This document shows, in pieces, positions 51,384 to 60,573 of a DNA stretch of 64,000 bases. Each line of letters starts with the position of its first letter. Position 1 is the stretch's first letter. The notes below the pieces were generated by a model. That model was not told the origin of the DNA and ran no database searches. It saw only the letters and a list, made by a program, of their open reading frames with translations. Source of the stretch: Salinispora arenicola (GTDB taxonomy: Bacteria > Actinomycetota > Actinomycetes > Mycobacteriales > Micromonosporaceae); assembly GCF_006716065.1 (NCBI RefSeq), contig NZ_VFOL01000001.1, forward strand, positions 2,480,001-2,544,000, given 5' to 3'. The translations under genes were made by a program, and so were the position numbers.

Positions 51384-51929
51384 GTGGCCGCAGTCTGTGT
51401 GTTCTGCGCATCTTCCCGCACGCTCGACCAGCGTTTTCTGGATCTGGCCGCCGAGACCGGCGCGGAACTTGCCCGCCGTGGTCACACCCTGGTCAGCGGC
51501 GGTGGCTGTGTCGGGATGATGGGGGCGGTGGCGGCCGGCGCGCGCGCCGCCGGGGGGCGGACGCTGGGCATCATCCCGCAGTCCCTGGTCGACCTGGAAG
51601 TCGCCGACCTCGCCTCCGACGAGTTGCTGGTCACCGAGTCGATGGCCGACCGCAAGACGCTAATGATCGACAAATCGGATGCCTTCCTCACGCTACCTGG
51701 CGGCCTCGGCACGCTGGACGAGCTGTTCGAGGTCTGGACCACCGCCACCCTGGCCCTGCACGCCAAACCGATGACGCTGGTGGACACCGACGGCTTCTAC
51801 CGTCCGCTGCTCGACTGGCTGGGTGGCCTTGCTGGACAGACCTTTCTGAAGCCGGCCGGCCTGGCACTGCTCACCGTCGTGGACACCGTCCCCGCTGCCC
51901 TCGACATCCTGGAGTCCCACCTGGCCTGA
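51384..51929 (+). CDS. LOG-family (TIGR00730) Rossmann protein, short form
   Basis: 181 residues, standard LOG length. Motifs are AVCVFCASSRTLDQRFLDLA at the start, SGGGCVGMMGAVAAGA and LPGGLGTLDELFEVWTT. It is paralogous to the preceding protein; the pair may act together or on different substrates. The GTG at 51384 is 2 bp after the previous stop. Downstream is adnA with an 87-bp gap. Confidence 0.9.
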   Translation: MAAVCVFCASSRTLDQRFLDLAAETGAELARRGHTLVSGGGCVGMMGAVAAGARAAGGRTLGIIPQSLVDLEVADLASDELLVTESMADRKTLMIDKSDAFLTLPGGLGTLDELFEVWTTATLALHAKPMTLVDTDGFYRPLLDWLGGLAGQTFLKPAGLALLTVVDTVPAALDILESHLA

Positions 51930-52016
51930 CCGTGCGGCCCGGCACCCGGCAGGTCGGCGGGTGCCGGTGGCGTGGGCGGGTGTGGATGTGTCAGTCGGGT
52001 CTGGTGGGATGGGGGA

Positions 52017-55000
52017 ATGCAGGCATACCGGCTGGTGCGCCGGTCCGGCGGGCCGGCCGGGGAGCATGGTCCGCTACGGGAGCGTGCTCCGGAGGGCGCA
52101 CACCGTCCGGGGTCACGCGGGCCGGAAGGGTCACGGGGGCCGGCAGGACCACGTGGATCGGAGGGAGAGCACGGGCCGCTGGAGACGCCCGGCTTGGCCG
52201 CAGGGCGGATCGACGACCCCCGACAGGTGAAGGTGGTCGGACACACCGCCGGGCCGATGCTGGTGCTCGGCGGGCCGGGCACCGGCAAGACCACGACCCT
52301 GGTCGAGGCGGTCGCGGCGCGGGTGGCCGAGGGCGTGGATCCGGAGCGCGTCCTGGTCCTCACCTTCAGTCGCCGGCAGGCTGCCAGCCTGCGTCAGCGC
52401 ATCGAGGCCCGGATCGCCGGTGACGGCCATCAGGTGCTGCGGGAACCACTGGTACGCACCTTCCCGGCGTACGCGTTCGGGCTGCTGCGCCGCGCCGCGG
52501 CGGAACGCGGCGAGCCGTCACCCCGGCTGCTCACCGGTCCCGAGCAGGACCTGATCATTCGGGAACTGCTTGAGCTGGTGGGTGAAAAGCCGGACAACGA
52601 CCCGGTGGGCTGGCCGGAGGACCTACGCCCGGCGTTGCGTACCCGGGCCTTCGCGGCCCAGCTGCGGGACCTGCTGATGCGGGCCGCCGAGCGCGGCATT
52701 GGCCCGGTGGAGCTGGCTCGGCTGGGCGAGCGGCTCGGCCGGGCCGACTGGCCGGCCGCCGCGCGGTTCCTCCGGGAGTACGTCGCCGTGCTCGCACTGC
52801 GCGATGTCGGTAACCGCGGCTCGATCGCGTACGATCCGGCCGAACTGGTCCGGTCCGCCACCGGAATGCTGCTCGACGATCCGGCGCTGCTGGCCGCGGA
52901 ACGGCGCCGGCTGGCACACGTCTACGTGGACGAGTACGCCGACACCGACCCTGCCCAGCAGGACCTGCTGGCGACCGTGGCGGGTGACGGTAAGGCCCTC
53001 GTCGTCCTCGCCGACCCCGACTCGTCCACGTACGCCTTCCGCGGTGCCGATCCGGGCGGTGTGGTGACCTTCCCGCACCGGTTCCGTACCGCCTCGGGGG
53101 CACCCGCGGCGCAGGTCGTGTTCACCACGTCCTACCGGGCCGCTCCCCGGCTGCTGGAAGCGCACGCGCGGTTGGCCCGCCGGCTACGCGGGCCAGCCAC
53201 ACACCGGCGGCTACGTCCGCTGCCCACCGCGGCGACGGGCACGGCGGAGGTGCGCACGTTCCGTTCCGCCGCCAGCGAGGCGGCCTGGCTGGCACACGCG
53301 CTGCGGGCGGCGCACCTGCTCGACGGGGTGCCCTGGGCTGAGATGGCCGTGTTGGTGCGCTCCACCGCGCGACAGCTGCCCTCGCTGCGACGCGCCCTGC
53401 ACGCTGCCGGCGTGCCCACCGTGGTCCACGGCGAGGACCTGCCACTGCACCTGCAACCGGCGGTCGCCCCGCTGCTGCTCCTGCTGCGCTGCGCGCTTGC
53501 CCCGGACCGGCTCGACGAGGAGGCGGCCGTCGCCCTGTTGCACTCGCCTCTCGGCGGGGCGGATCCGTTGGCCGAACGGCGGCTGCGGCAGGGCCTGCGG
53601 GTCATGGCGTTGGCCGCCGGCGACCGCCGACCCTCCGGCGAGTTGATCGTCGAGGCACTGCGTGACCCGGCCGAGCTGGCCGGCATCGACCGCCGGTGGG
53701 CGGAGCCGGCGCAGACAGTGGCCGGTCTGCTGGCGGTCGCCCGCGAGACGGCGGCTCGGCCGGGGGTCACCGCCGAGGAGGTGCTCTGGGCGGTGTGGCG
53801 GGCCAGCGGCCTGGCCGAGCTGTGGTCGGCGGCGCTGGCCCGAACCCCGGCGACAGCCGGGGAGGGGGATGTCGCCCGGCGTCGACGCGCCGAGGCGGCC
53901 GACCGGGACCTGGACGCGGTGATGGTGCTGTTCGACGCCGCCGCCCGGTTCACCGACCGGCTGCCCGGGGCGCGCGTCGAGGTCTTCCTCGACCACGTGT
54001 TGGGGCAGGACCTGCCGGCCGACACCCTCGCCCCGACCGCCGACCGGGGCGACGCGGTCCGGCTGCTCACCGCGCACGCCGCGAAGGGGCTGGAGTGGGA
54101 TGTGGTCGCCGTCGCCGGAGTGCAGGAGGGTGTCTGGCCCGACCTGCGGCTGCGGGGCAGTCTGCTCGGCTCGGAGCGCCTCGTCGACGTGCTCGCCGGC
54201 CGCTCGGCCGGCGCCGGGCCGCGGGCCTCCGTCGTCGGTCAGACCTCGGCTCTGCTGGACGAGGAACGGCGGCTCTTCCACGTCGCGGTGACCCGGGCGC
54301 GACGTCGACTGCTGGTCAGTGCGGTCGCCAGCGCCACCGTCGGTGGTGACGACCACGATGAGCAACCGAGCCGGTTCCTCCATGAACTCGGCGTGGCGGA
54401 TCCGCCGCCGGCAGCTGCCGCGGGACCGGACGGGGACGCCGCGTCGGACGAAGCCCGGACGGCCCCGCTGCCGCTGAGCCGGCCACCCCGGGCGTTGACC
54501 CTGGCATCGCTGGTGGCCGAGCTGCGTGCCGCGGTGAGCGACCCGGCCTCACCCGCGCTCCGGCGCCGGGCGGCAGCGGCCGAGCTGGCCCGACTCGCCG
54601 CCGAAGGAGTCGCCGGAGCGCACCCGAGCGACTGGTGGGGGCTGCGTCCGCTCTCCGACGACCGGCCGCTGGTCGCTGACGGAGAGCCGGTGCGGGTCAC
54701 CCCCTCGGGGATGGAGAGCGCCCTCCGATGCAGCCTGCGCTGGCTGCTCGAACGCCACGGCGGTAGCGCGCCGGCCGGTGCCGCACAGGGGGTGGGAAAC
54801 CTGGTGCACGCTGCCGCGATGCTGGCCGAGAGCGCCAGCTCGGACCGGCGGGCGCTGCTCGACTACGTGGCGTCCCGGTTCGACGCGATCGAGCTGGCAG
54901 CCCGCTGGATGGTCGGGCCGGAGCGAGCCCGAGCCGAGGCGATGGTGGACAAGCTGCTGCGCTGGCTGGCCACCAACCCGCGCCGGCTGCTCGCCATCGA

Positions 55001-55484
55001 GCACGAGTTCGCCGTCCGGCTGAACGACCCACGGCACCCGGTTGACCTGGTCGGCCGGGTGGACCGGCTGGAGGTCGACGCGGACGGCCGGCTCGTGGTG
55101 GTCGACCTGAAGACCGGCAAGTCGACCGCGGTCACCGCGGCTGACCTCGCGGAGCATCCGCAGCTGGGCGCGTACCAGGCGGCGGTCGAGGCGGGAGCGT
55201 TCGCCGAGTTCGGGGCGGAGTCCGGGGGAGCCGCCCTGGTGCAGCTCGGCACCGCAGCCAAGGACGCCCGGGAACAGTCCCAGCCGCCGGCCGGTGAAGG
55301 GCCGGCGGCCGGCTGGGCGACCGCCCTGGTCCGGCGTACCGCCGATACGATGGCCGCCGCCACCTTCGCTGCGGTCGCCAACTCGAAGTGTCGGGTCTGC
55401 CCGGTACGCGCGAGCTGTCCAGTATCCGGACGGGGACGTCAGGTCGTCGAACCGCCGAGCATCCGCCCGTCGGAGGAACCGTGA
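52017..55484 (+). CDS. adnA: Helicase-nuclease subunit AdnA (Fe-S nuclease)
   Basis: 1155 residues. A UvrD-like motor fused to a RecB-like nuclease; with AdnB it resects DNA double-strand breaks in mycobacteria. After a 60-residue Gly/Arg-rich leader, Walker A is LGGPGTGKTTTL and Walker B is VYVDEYADTD, a change from the usual DEFQDTD. Motif HAAKGLEWDVVAVAGVQEG and a later ARRRLLVSAV follow. The C-terminal nuclease has LVHAAAMLAE, DLVGRVDRLE and VVVDLKTGK. Four Cys (in LRCSLRWL and CRVCPVRASC) match the Fe-S staple of AddB-type nucleases. Its stop overlaps the adnB start (GTGA). Confidence 0.93.
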   Translation: MQAYRLVRRSGGPAGEHGPLRERAPEGAHRPGSRGPEGSRGPAGPRGSEGEHGPLETPGLAAGRIDDPRQVKVVGHTAGPMLVLGGPGTGKTTTLVEAVAARVAEGVDPERVLVLTFSRRQAASLRQRIEARIAGDGHQVLREPLVRTFPAYAFGLLRRAAAERGEPSPRLLTGPEQDLIIRELLELVGEKPDNDPVGWPEDLRPALRTRAFAAQLRDLLMRAAERGIGPVELARLGERLGRADWPAAARFLREYVAVLALRDVGNRGSIAYDPAELVRSATGMLLDDPALLAAERRRLAHVYVDEYADTDPAQQDLLATVAGDGKALVVLADPDSSTYAFRGADPGGVVTFPHRFRTASGAPAAQVVFTTSYRAAPRLLEAHARLARRLRGPATHRRLRPLPTAATGTAEVRTFRSAASEAAWLAHALRAAHLLDGVPWAEMAVLVRSTARQLPSLRRALHAAGVPTVVHGEDLPLHLQPAVAPLLLLLRCALAPDRLDEEAAVALLHSPLGGADPLAERRLRQGLRVMALAAGDRRPSGELIVEALRDPAELAGIDRRWAEPAQTVAGLLAVARETAARPGVTAEEVLWAVWRASGLAELWSAALARTPATAGEGDVARRRRAEAADRDLDAVMVLFDAAARFTDRLPGARVEVFLDHVLGQDLPADTLAPTADRGDAVRLLTAHAAKGLEWDVVAVAGVQEGVWPDLRLRGSLLGSERLVDVLAGRSAGAGPRASVVGQTSALLDEERRLFHVAVTRARRRLLVSAVASATVGGDDHDEQPSRFLHELGVADPPPAAAAGPDGDAASDEARTAPLPLSRPPRALTLASLVAELRAAVSDPASPALRRRAAAAELARLAAEGVAGAHPSDWWGLRPLSDDRPLVADGEPVRVTPSGMESALRCSLRWLLERHGGSAPAGAAQGVGNLVHAAAMLAESASSDRRALLDYVASRFDAIELAARWMVGPERARAEAMVDKLLRWLATNPRRLLAIEHEFAVRLNDPRHPVDLVGRVDRLEVDADGRLVVVDLKTGKSTAVTAADLAEHPQLGAYQAAVEAGAFAEFGAESGGAALVQLGTAAKDAREQSQPPAGEGPAAGWATALVRRTADTMAAATFAAVANSKCRVCPVRASCPVSGRGRQVVEPPSIRPSEEP

Positions 55485-58400
55485 CCCAGCCGACCCTGTT
55501 CAGTGCGGCAACCCCGACCCCCCGTACGGCCGACGCCGGACCCCGGTACACCCCGGTCGAGTTGGCGAAGCTGCTGCGACTGCCGGCACCCACCCGGGAA
55601 CAGGCGGCGGTCATCGCCGCGCCGGTGGAGCCGTTGCTCGTCGTCGCGGGCGCCGGTTCCGGCAAGACCGAGACGATGGCCGCGCGGGTGGTCTGGCTGG
55701 TGGCCAACTCGTACGTCCACCCGGAGCAGGTGCTCGGCCTGACGTTCACCCGCAAGGCCGCCGGGGAGCTGGCGCACCGCGTCCGGGCCCGGCTCTCCCA
55801 GCTCGTCCGCCGGCTCGGCCGGCGCGGGCGCGACCCGCAGGACGAGTCGTTGGCCGGGGAACCGACGATCGCCACCTACCACTCGTACGCCGGGCGGGTG
55901 GTGACCGAGCACGGGCTGCGTGCCGGATACGAGCCCGCCACCCGGCTACTCACCGAGGCGTCCCGCTGGCAGCTCGTGGACCTGATCGTGCGCAACTACG
56001 ACGGTGACATGTCCGAGGTGGATCGGATGCCGAGCACCATCACCGACGCGGTGCTGGCGCTCGCCGGCGAGCTGGACGAGCACCTGGTCGAGCCGGACCA
56101 TCTGGCCGGCTGGACCGGGCGGTTCTTCGCCGACGTGCAGTCCCGCCCCGGCCGGGTGTACGCCGACGTTCGTCGGGCCCTCACGCTTCAACAGATCCGG
56201 TTGAAGTTGCTTCCGCTGGTCCGGGCGTACGCCCGGCGCAAGAGGGACTTCGAGGCGATGGACTTCGCCGATCAGTTGGCCCGGGCCGCCCGGGTCGCGC
56301 GGGATCACCCGGTGGTCGGCGAGATCGAGCGGGACCGCTACCGGGTGGTGTTGCTCGATGAGTACCAGGACACCAGCCATGCCCAGGTGGTGCTGCTCAA
56401 CGCGCTCTTCGGTGGCGGGCACCCGGTGACCGCCGTCGGTGACCCCTGCCAGTCGATCTACGGCTGGCGCGGGGCGAGCGCGGGTACCCTCGACCGGTTT
56501 CCCACCGAGTTCGCGCGGGCCGACGGCGTTCCAGCCCAGGTTCGTACGCTGACAACCAGTTGGCGAAACCGGCCCGAGGTTCTTGGGGTGGCGAATGCCC
56601 TCGCCACCCCGCTACGTGCCGCAGGTGCCCGGGTGCCGGAACTGCACGCCGCGCTCAGCGTCAAGGAGCCGATCCCGCACCGTACCCCGCGAGGCAGCGC
56701 CGCCGGCACCGTCCACTGCGCGTTGTTGGACACGTACGCGGACGAGGCGGAGTGGATCGCCGACAGCCTGCTGCGTGCCTGGCAGGGCGCGGCGGGAGCG
56801 CCCGGCGCGGTGCCCGAGCACCTTCCGGTCGCGGCCCGCCCCACCACTGCGGTGCTGGTGCGGCTACGCAGCCAGATCCCGGCCATCGAGTCGGCGCTGC
56901 GGACCCGGGGCCTGCCGGTCGACGTGGTGGGGCTCGGTGGCCTGCTGGACACGCCGGAGGTACGGGATGTGGTGTGTACCCTGCGGGTGCTCGCCGACCC
57001 GACCGACGGGGCGGCACTGCTACGGCTGTTGACCGGCGCCCGATGGCGGATCGGGCCACGGGACCTGGTGGCCCTGCACCGCCGGGCGCGGGCCATCGCC
57101 GCCGCCCGCCGGCAGCTCACGGCCGGTGACGAGCCGGAGATCGTTCCGGACGCGCTGGACGAGGCGACCCTGGTGGAAGCGCTGGCCGACCTGGGCCCGG
57201 CGCCGGCGTACTCGGCGGAGGGCTATGCCCGGTTTCGCGCCGCCGCGCAGGAACTGGGCTTGTTGCGTTATCGGCTGGACCAGTCGCTGCCAGACCTGAT
57301 CGCGGATGTCGAGCGGACGATCGGCCTGGATGTGGAGGTGGCGGTTCGCGCCGGTCGGGACGGGGCCGGCGATGCTGGGCTGGCCCGGGGGCACCTGGAT
57401 GCGCTCGGCGACGTCGCGGCCCGGTTCAGCGGGGAGACGCCGGGTGCCACACTGTCGGCCTTCCTGGCCTATCTCGCAGCGGCGGAGGACGAGGAGCGAG
57501 GGCTTGCCCCCGGTGAGGTGGAGGTGGTCGAGGGGGCGGTGCAGGTGCTCACCGCGCACGCGGCCAAGGGCCTGGAGTGGGATGTCGTGGCGGTGGCGGG
57601 GCTCAGTCGCGGGGTGTGGCCTGGTCCGGTGCGCAATTCGGACCACTGGCTGGGCGGGCTGGGGGTACTGCCGTTCCCGCTCCGGGGCGACGCCGACGGG
57701 TTGCCCGTGTTGGAACTGGCCGAAGCAGGCGAACAGCGCGGGGTGGCGCAGGCTCTGGCGGACTTCACCGCTGCGTGGCGGGCGCACGATGAGCGGGAGG
57801 AGCGGCGTCTGGCCTATGTCGCGGTGACTCGTCCCCGCCGACTACTGCTCTGCTCCGGGTACTGGTGGGGGGAGGGCACGAAACGTGCGCGTGGCCCGTC
57901 CGCGTTGCTCCGCGACGTGCACGGAGCCTGCCTGGACGCGGGTGCCGGGCTCGTGGTTGACGAATGGGCCGCGGAGCCCGCCCCGGACGCGGTGAATCCC
58001 ACCACCGAGGTGGTGCTCCGGGCGGAGTGGCCGGCCGATCCGTTGGGGGACCGTCGACCGGCGCTCGCCGAGGCGGCCACGCTGGTCCGGCGCTTCCTGA
58101 CCGACGGGGATCCGACCACCCGCGCGGCGACCGGCACCGTTGCGACCGCAGCTCCGGGTGACGACGACGCGGAAGACGACGATCCGGAGGTGGTGCGCTG
58201 GCGGCGGGAGGCCGACCTGCTCCTCGCCGAACGTGCCGAGCTGACTCGGCACGCCGGGCCGGTCGAGGTCGCGCTGCCCGCTGCGCTGTCGGTCACCCAA
58301 CTGGTGGCGCTGCGGCGGGATCCGGCGGCCCTGGCCAGGTCGCTGCGCCGGCCCTTGCCCACCGAGCCGAACCCGTACGCCCGTCGTGGCACCGCCTTCC

Positions 58401-58969
58401 ACGCCTGGCTGGAGCAGCGGTTCGGGGCCGGGCGGTTGCTCGACGTGGATGAGCTGCCCGGTGCCGCGGACGCGGATGCCGCGCCGGACGAGGCGCTGGC
58501 CGAACTCCAGGAGCGCTTCCTTCACAGCGAGTGGGCCGACCGGACGCCCGTCGAAGCCGAGGTGCCGTTCGCGACGGTGATCGCCGGTGTCGTGGTCCGG
58601 GGCCGGATGGACGCGGTCTTCGGCCGGCCTGGCGGACGGTTCGACGTGGTGGACTGGAAGACTGGCCGACAGCCCGCCGGACCGGCCGCCGCTGCGGCGG
58701 CGGTGCAGCTCGCTGTGTATCGGCTGGCCTGGGCGGAGCTGGCGGGAGTGCCGGTCGAGCGGGTCGGGGCGGCGTTCCACTATGTCCGGGACGGGGCGAC
58801 GGTGCGGCCGGTGGATCTGCTTGACGTGGCCGGCCTCACCGCGCTGATCGAGTCGGTCCCGGAGCGTCCTGCCGCCCCTGACCTGGCCGTCCGGGCCAGC
58901 ACTGACCGCGTCGGCAATGAGCGGCGGTCGGGTCCGAATGGTGACTGTGTCCGGCCGCGCGGCCGGTGA
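55481..58969 (+). CDS. adnB: Helicase-nuclease subunit AdnB
   Basis: 1162 residues. The GTG at 55481 has CGGAGGAACC upstream and overlaps adnA. The motor has Walker A VAGAGSGKTETM, motif Ia GLTFTRKAAGEL, Walker B LLDEYQDTSH, GDPCQSIYGWRGAS and HAAKGLEWDVVAVAGLS. The nuclease has RGTAFHAWLEQRF, GRMDAVF and VVDWKTGRQ. No Fe-S cysteines are seen here. Length is close to mycobacterial AdnB. It forms the heterodimer with AdnA and was first described there as the lead motor. The final 30 residues are a divergent basic tail. Confidence 0.94.
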   Translation: MTQPTLFSAATPTPRTADAGPRYTPVELAKLLRLPAPTREQAAVIAAPVEPLLVVAGAGSGKTETMAARVVWLVANSYVHPEQVLGLTFTRKAAGELAHRVRARLSQLVRRLGRRGRDPQDESLAGEPTIATYHSYAGRVVTEHGLRAGYEPATRLLTEASRWQLVDLIVRNYDGDMSEVDRMPSTITDAVLALAGELDEHLVEPDHLAGWTGRFFADVQSRPGRVYADVRRALTLQQIRLKLLPLVRAYARRKRDFEAMDFADQLARAARVARDHPVVGEIERDRYRVVLLDEYQDTSHAQVVLLNALFGGGHPVTAVGDPCQSIYGWRGASAGTLDRFPTEFARADGVPAQVRTLTTSWRNRPEVLGVANALATPLRAAGARVPELHAALSVKEPIPHRTPRGSAAGTVHCALLDTYADEAEWIADSLLRAWQGAAGAPGAVPEHLPVAARPTTAVLVRLRSQIPAIESALRTRGLPVDVVGLGGLLDTPEVRDVVCTLRVLADPTDGAALLRLLTGARWRIGPRDLVALHRRARAIAAARRQLTAGDEPEIVPDALDEATLVEALADLGPAPAYSAEGYARFRAAAQELGLLRYRLDQSLPDLIADVERTIGLDVEVAVRAGRDGAGDAGLARGHLDALGDVAARFSGETPGATLSAFLAYLAAAEDEERGLAPGEVEVVEGAVQVLTAHAAKGLEWDVVAVAGLSRGVWPGPVRNSDHWLGGLGVLPFPLRGDADGLPVLELAEAGEQRGVAQALADFTAAWRAHDEREERRLAYVAVTRPRRLLLCSGYWWGEGTKRARGPSALLRDVHGACLDAGAGLVVDEWAAEPAPDAVNPTTEVVLRAEWPADPLGDRRPALAEAATLVRRFLTDGDPTTRAATGTVATAAPGDDDAEDDDPEVVRWRREADLLLAERAELTRHAGPVEVALPAALSVTQLVALRRDPAALARSLRRPLPTEPNPYARRGTAFHAWLEQRFGAGRLLDVDELPGAADADAAPDEALAELQERFLHSEWADRTPVEAEVPFATVIAGVVVRGRMDAVFGRPGGRFDVVDWKTGRQPAGPAAAAAAVQLAVYRLAWAELAGVPVERVGAAFHYVRDGATVRPVDLLDVAGLTALIESVPERPAAPDLAVRASTDRVGNERRSGPNGDCVRPRGR

Positions 58970-59028
58970 AGGTGGCCCGGAGGGGATGATGCCGGGCCGA
59001 GCTGCTCAACGTGGGAGGGGTACGGAAG

Positions 59029-59208
59029 ATGGAGCAAGGCGGCCTGGACGCGGTACGGGAACTGCTGTTGGTCATGGCGGTCGCCGTGGCCGGGGTGCTG
59101 CTCGCCCTGCTCGTCGTATTCAGCCCGTGGCACGCTGTGCCGGACGGCGCTGCTCCGGCTGCCCCAGTTGAGCTGCGTGGTCCGGACCCGACAGCGACCG
59201 ACGGTTGA
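59029..59208 (+). CDS. Small single-pass membrane protein
   Basis: 59 residues from ATG 59029, which has GGGAGGGG 7 nt upstream. One clear helix, LLLVMAVAVAGVLLALLVVF, follows a short acidic N-terminus; the C-terminal end is Pro/Ala-rich. It lies between adnB and the M16 pair on the same strand, 59 bp after adnB. No function known; conserved position in relatives would make it worth keeping. Confidence 0.6.
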   Translation: MEQGGLDAVRELLLVMAVAVAGVLLALLVVFSPWHAVPDGAAPAAPVELRGPDPTATDG

Positions 59209-59247
59209 GTCCGGTGGGAGGCTGTCGTTGTGCGAGTGCGGACGGGT

Positions 59248-59253
59248 TAGGGT
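59248..59253 (+). promoter_or_regulatory. -10 box (TAGGGT) of the M16 operon
   Basis: The box ends 6 nt before GTG 59260, consistent with a leaderless transcript for the M16-M16-nudC unit. Confidence 0.5.
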
Positions 59254-59259
59254 CGACCC

Positions 59260-60573
59260 GTGCCGACCCGCAGAGCGACGATTCCAGCGACGAGGTATCC
59301 CGTCGAGCGACTCACCCTCGACAACGGCCTGCGGGTGGTGCTCACCCCGGACCGTAGCGCCCCGGTGATCGGGGTGGCGGTCGTCTACGACGTTGGCATC
59401 CGCTCCGAGCCGGAGGGGCGCACCGGCTTCGCCCACCTCTTCGAGCACCTGATGTTCCAGGGCTCGGAGAATCTGGAGAAGCTGGCCCACTTCCGACTCG
59501 TGCAGGGCGCGGGTGGCACCTTCAACGGTTCCACCCACCTCGACTACACCGACTACTACGAGACGTTGCCCAGCAACGCCCTCGAGCGGGCGCTCTTCCT
59601 CGAGGCGGACCGGATGCGCGGCCCCCGACTGACCGAGGAGAATTTGCGCAACCAGGTCGACGTGGTCAAGGAGGAGATCCGGGTCAACGTGCTCAACCGG
59701 CCATACGGCGGTTTTCCCTGGCTCACCCTACCGCCGGTGCTGTTCGACACCTTCCCCAACGCACACGACGGCTACGGATCCTTCGACGACCTCGAGTCGG
59801 CGACGGTGGCCGACGCCGCCGACTTCTTCCGTCACTACTACGCCAGCGGCAACGCCGTACTGTCGGTCAGCGGTGACATCGACGTCGCCGAAACGGTCGA
59901 GCTGGTCGAGCGGCACTTCGGCGATGTGCCGGCCCGCCCGGCTCCCGAACGGCCAAGCTTCGCCGAGCCGGATCTCGTCGCGGAGCGACGCGTGTCGTAC
60001 ACCGACCGGCTGGCCCCGCTGCCGGCGGTCGCCTCGGCGTGGCGGGTACCGGACCCGATCAATGACTTCGCCGGTTATCTGCCCTATGTGGTGCTCGCCG
60101 AGGTGCTCACGGATGGGGACGCCGCCAGGCTGGTCGAACGGTTGGTCCAGCGGGACCGGGCGGTAACCAGCGTCGGCGGCTACCTCGGTTTCATGGGTGA
60201 CCCGTTCGACGTCCGCGACCCGACGGCCTTCCTGCTCCAGGCGCACCTGCCACCGGACGGCGACGTGGACAAGGTGCTGCGCACCGTGGACGAGGAGTTG
60301 GACCGGCTGGCCACCGACGGGCTGACCGACGGTGAGTTGGCCCGCACCCAGGCCCGGATGGCCACCCACCTGGTGCTGCGCGACACCGACGCGGTGCTCG
60401 GCCGGGCCCTGCGGATGGCTGTCCTGGAGCAGCAACGCGGCGAGCCGGGTCTGCTCAACGAGTTGCCCCGCCTGCTGGGCGAGGTCACCGAGGAGTCGGT
60501 CCGTGCCGCCGCCGCCACGCTCCGCCCGGGGCGCCGTGCCACCGTCGAGGTGCTCGCGGGGGTCGACCGGTGA
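59260..60573 (+). CDS. M16 family zinc peptidase, catalytic subunit
   Basis: 437 residues. The inverted zinc motif HLFEH is at residues 59-63, in GFAHLFEHLMFQGSENL; Glu62 is catalytic and a distal Glu lies in the NQVDVVKEEIRV helix near 135. VVDAL-type C-terminal half is inactive by design, as in mitochondrial processing peptidase subunits. GTG start, leaderless layout. It overlaps the next M16 gene by 4 bp. The pair resembles a two-subunit M16B peptidase; natural substrates are unknown. Confidence 0.93.
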   Translation: MPTRRATIPATRYPVERLTLDNGLRVVLTPDRSAPVIGVAVVYDVGIRSEPEGRTGFAHLFEHLMFQGSENLEKLAHFRLVQGAGGTFNGSTHLDYTDYYETLPSNALERALFLEADRMRGPRLTEENLRNQVDVVKEEIRVNVLNRPYGGFPWLTLPPVLFDTFPNAHDGYGSFDDLESATVADAADFFRHYYASGNAVLSVSGDIDVAETVELVERHFGDVPARPAPERPSFAEPDLVAERRVSYTDRLAPLPAVASAWRVPDPINDFAGYLPYVVLAEVLTDGDAARLVERLVQRDRAVTSVGGYLGFMGDPFDVRDPTAFLLQAHLPPDGDVDKVLRTVDEELDRLATDGLTDGELARTQARMATHLVLRDTDAVLGRALRMAVLEQQRGEPGLLNELPRLLGEVTEESVRAAAATLRPGRRATVEVLAGVDR

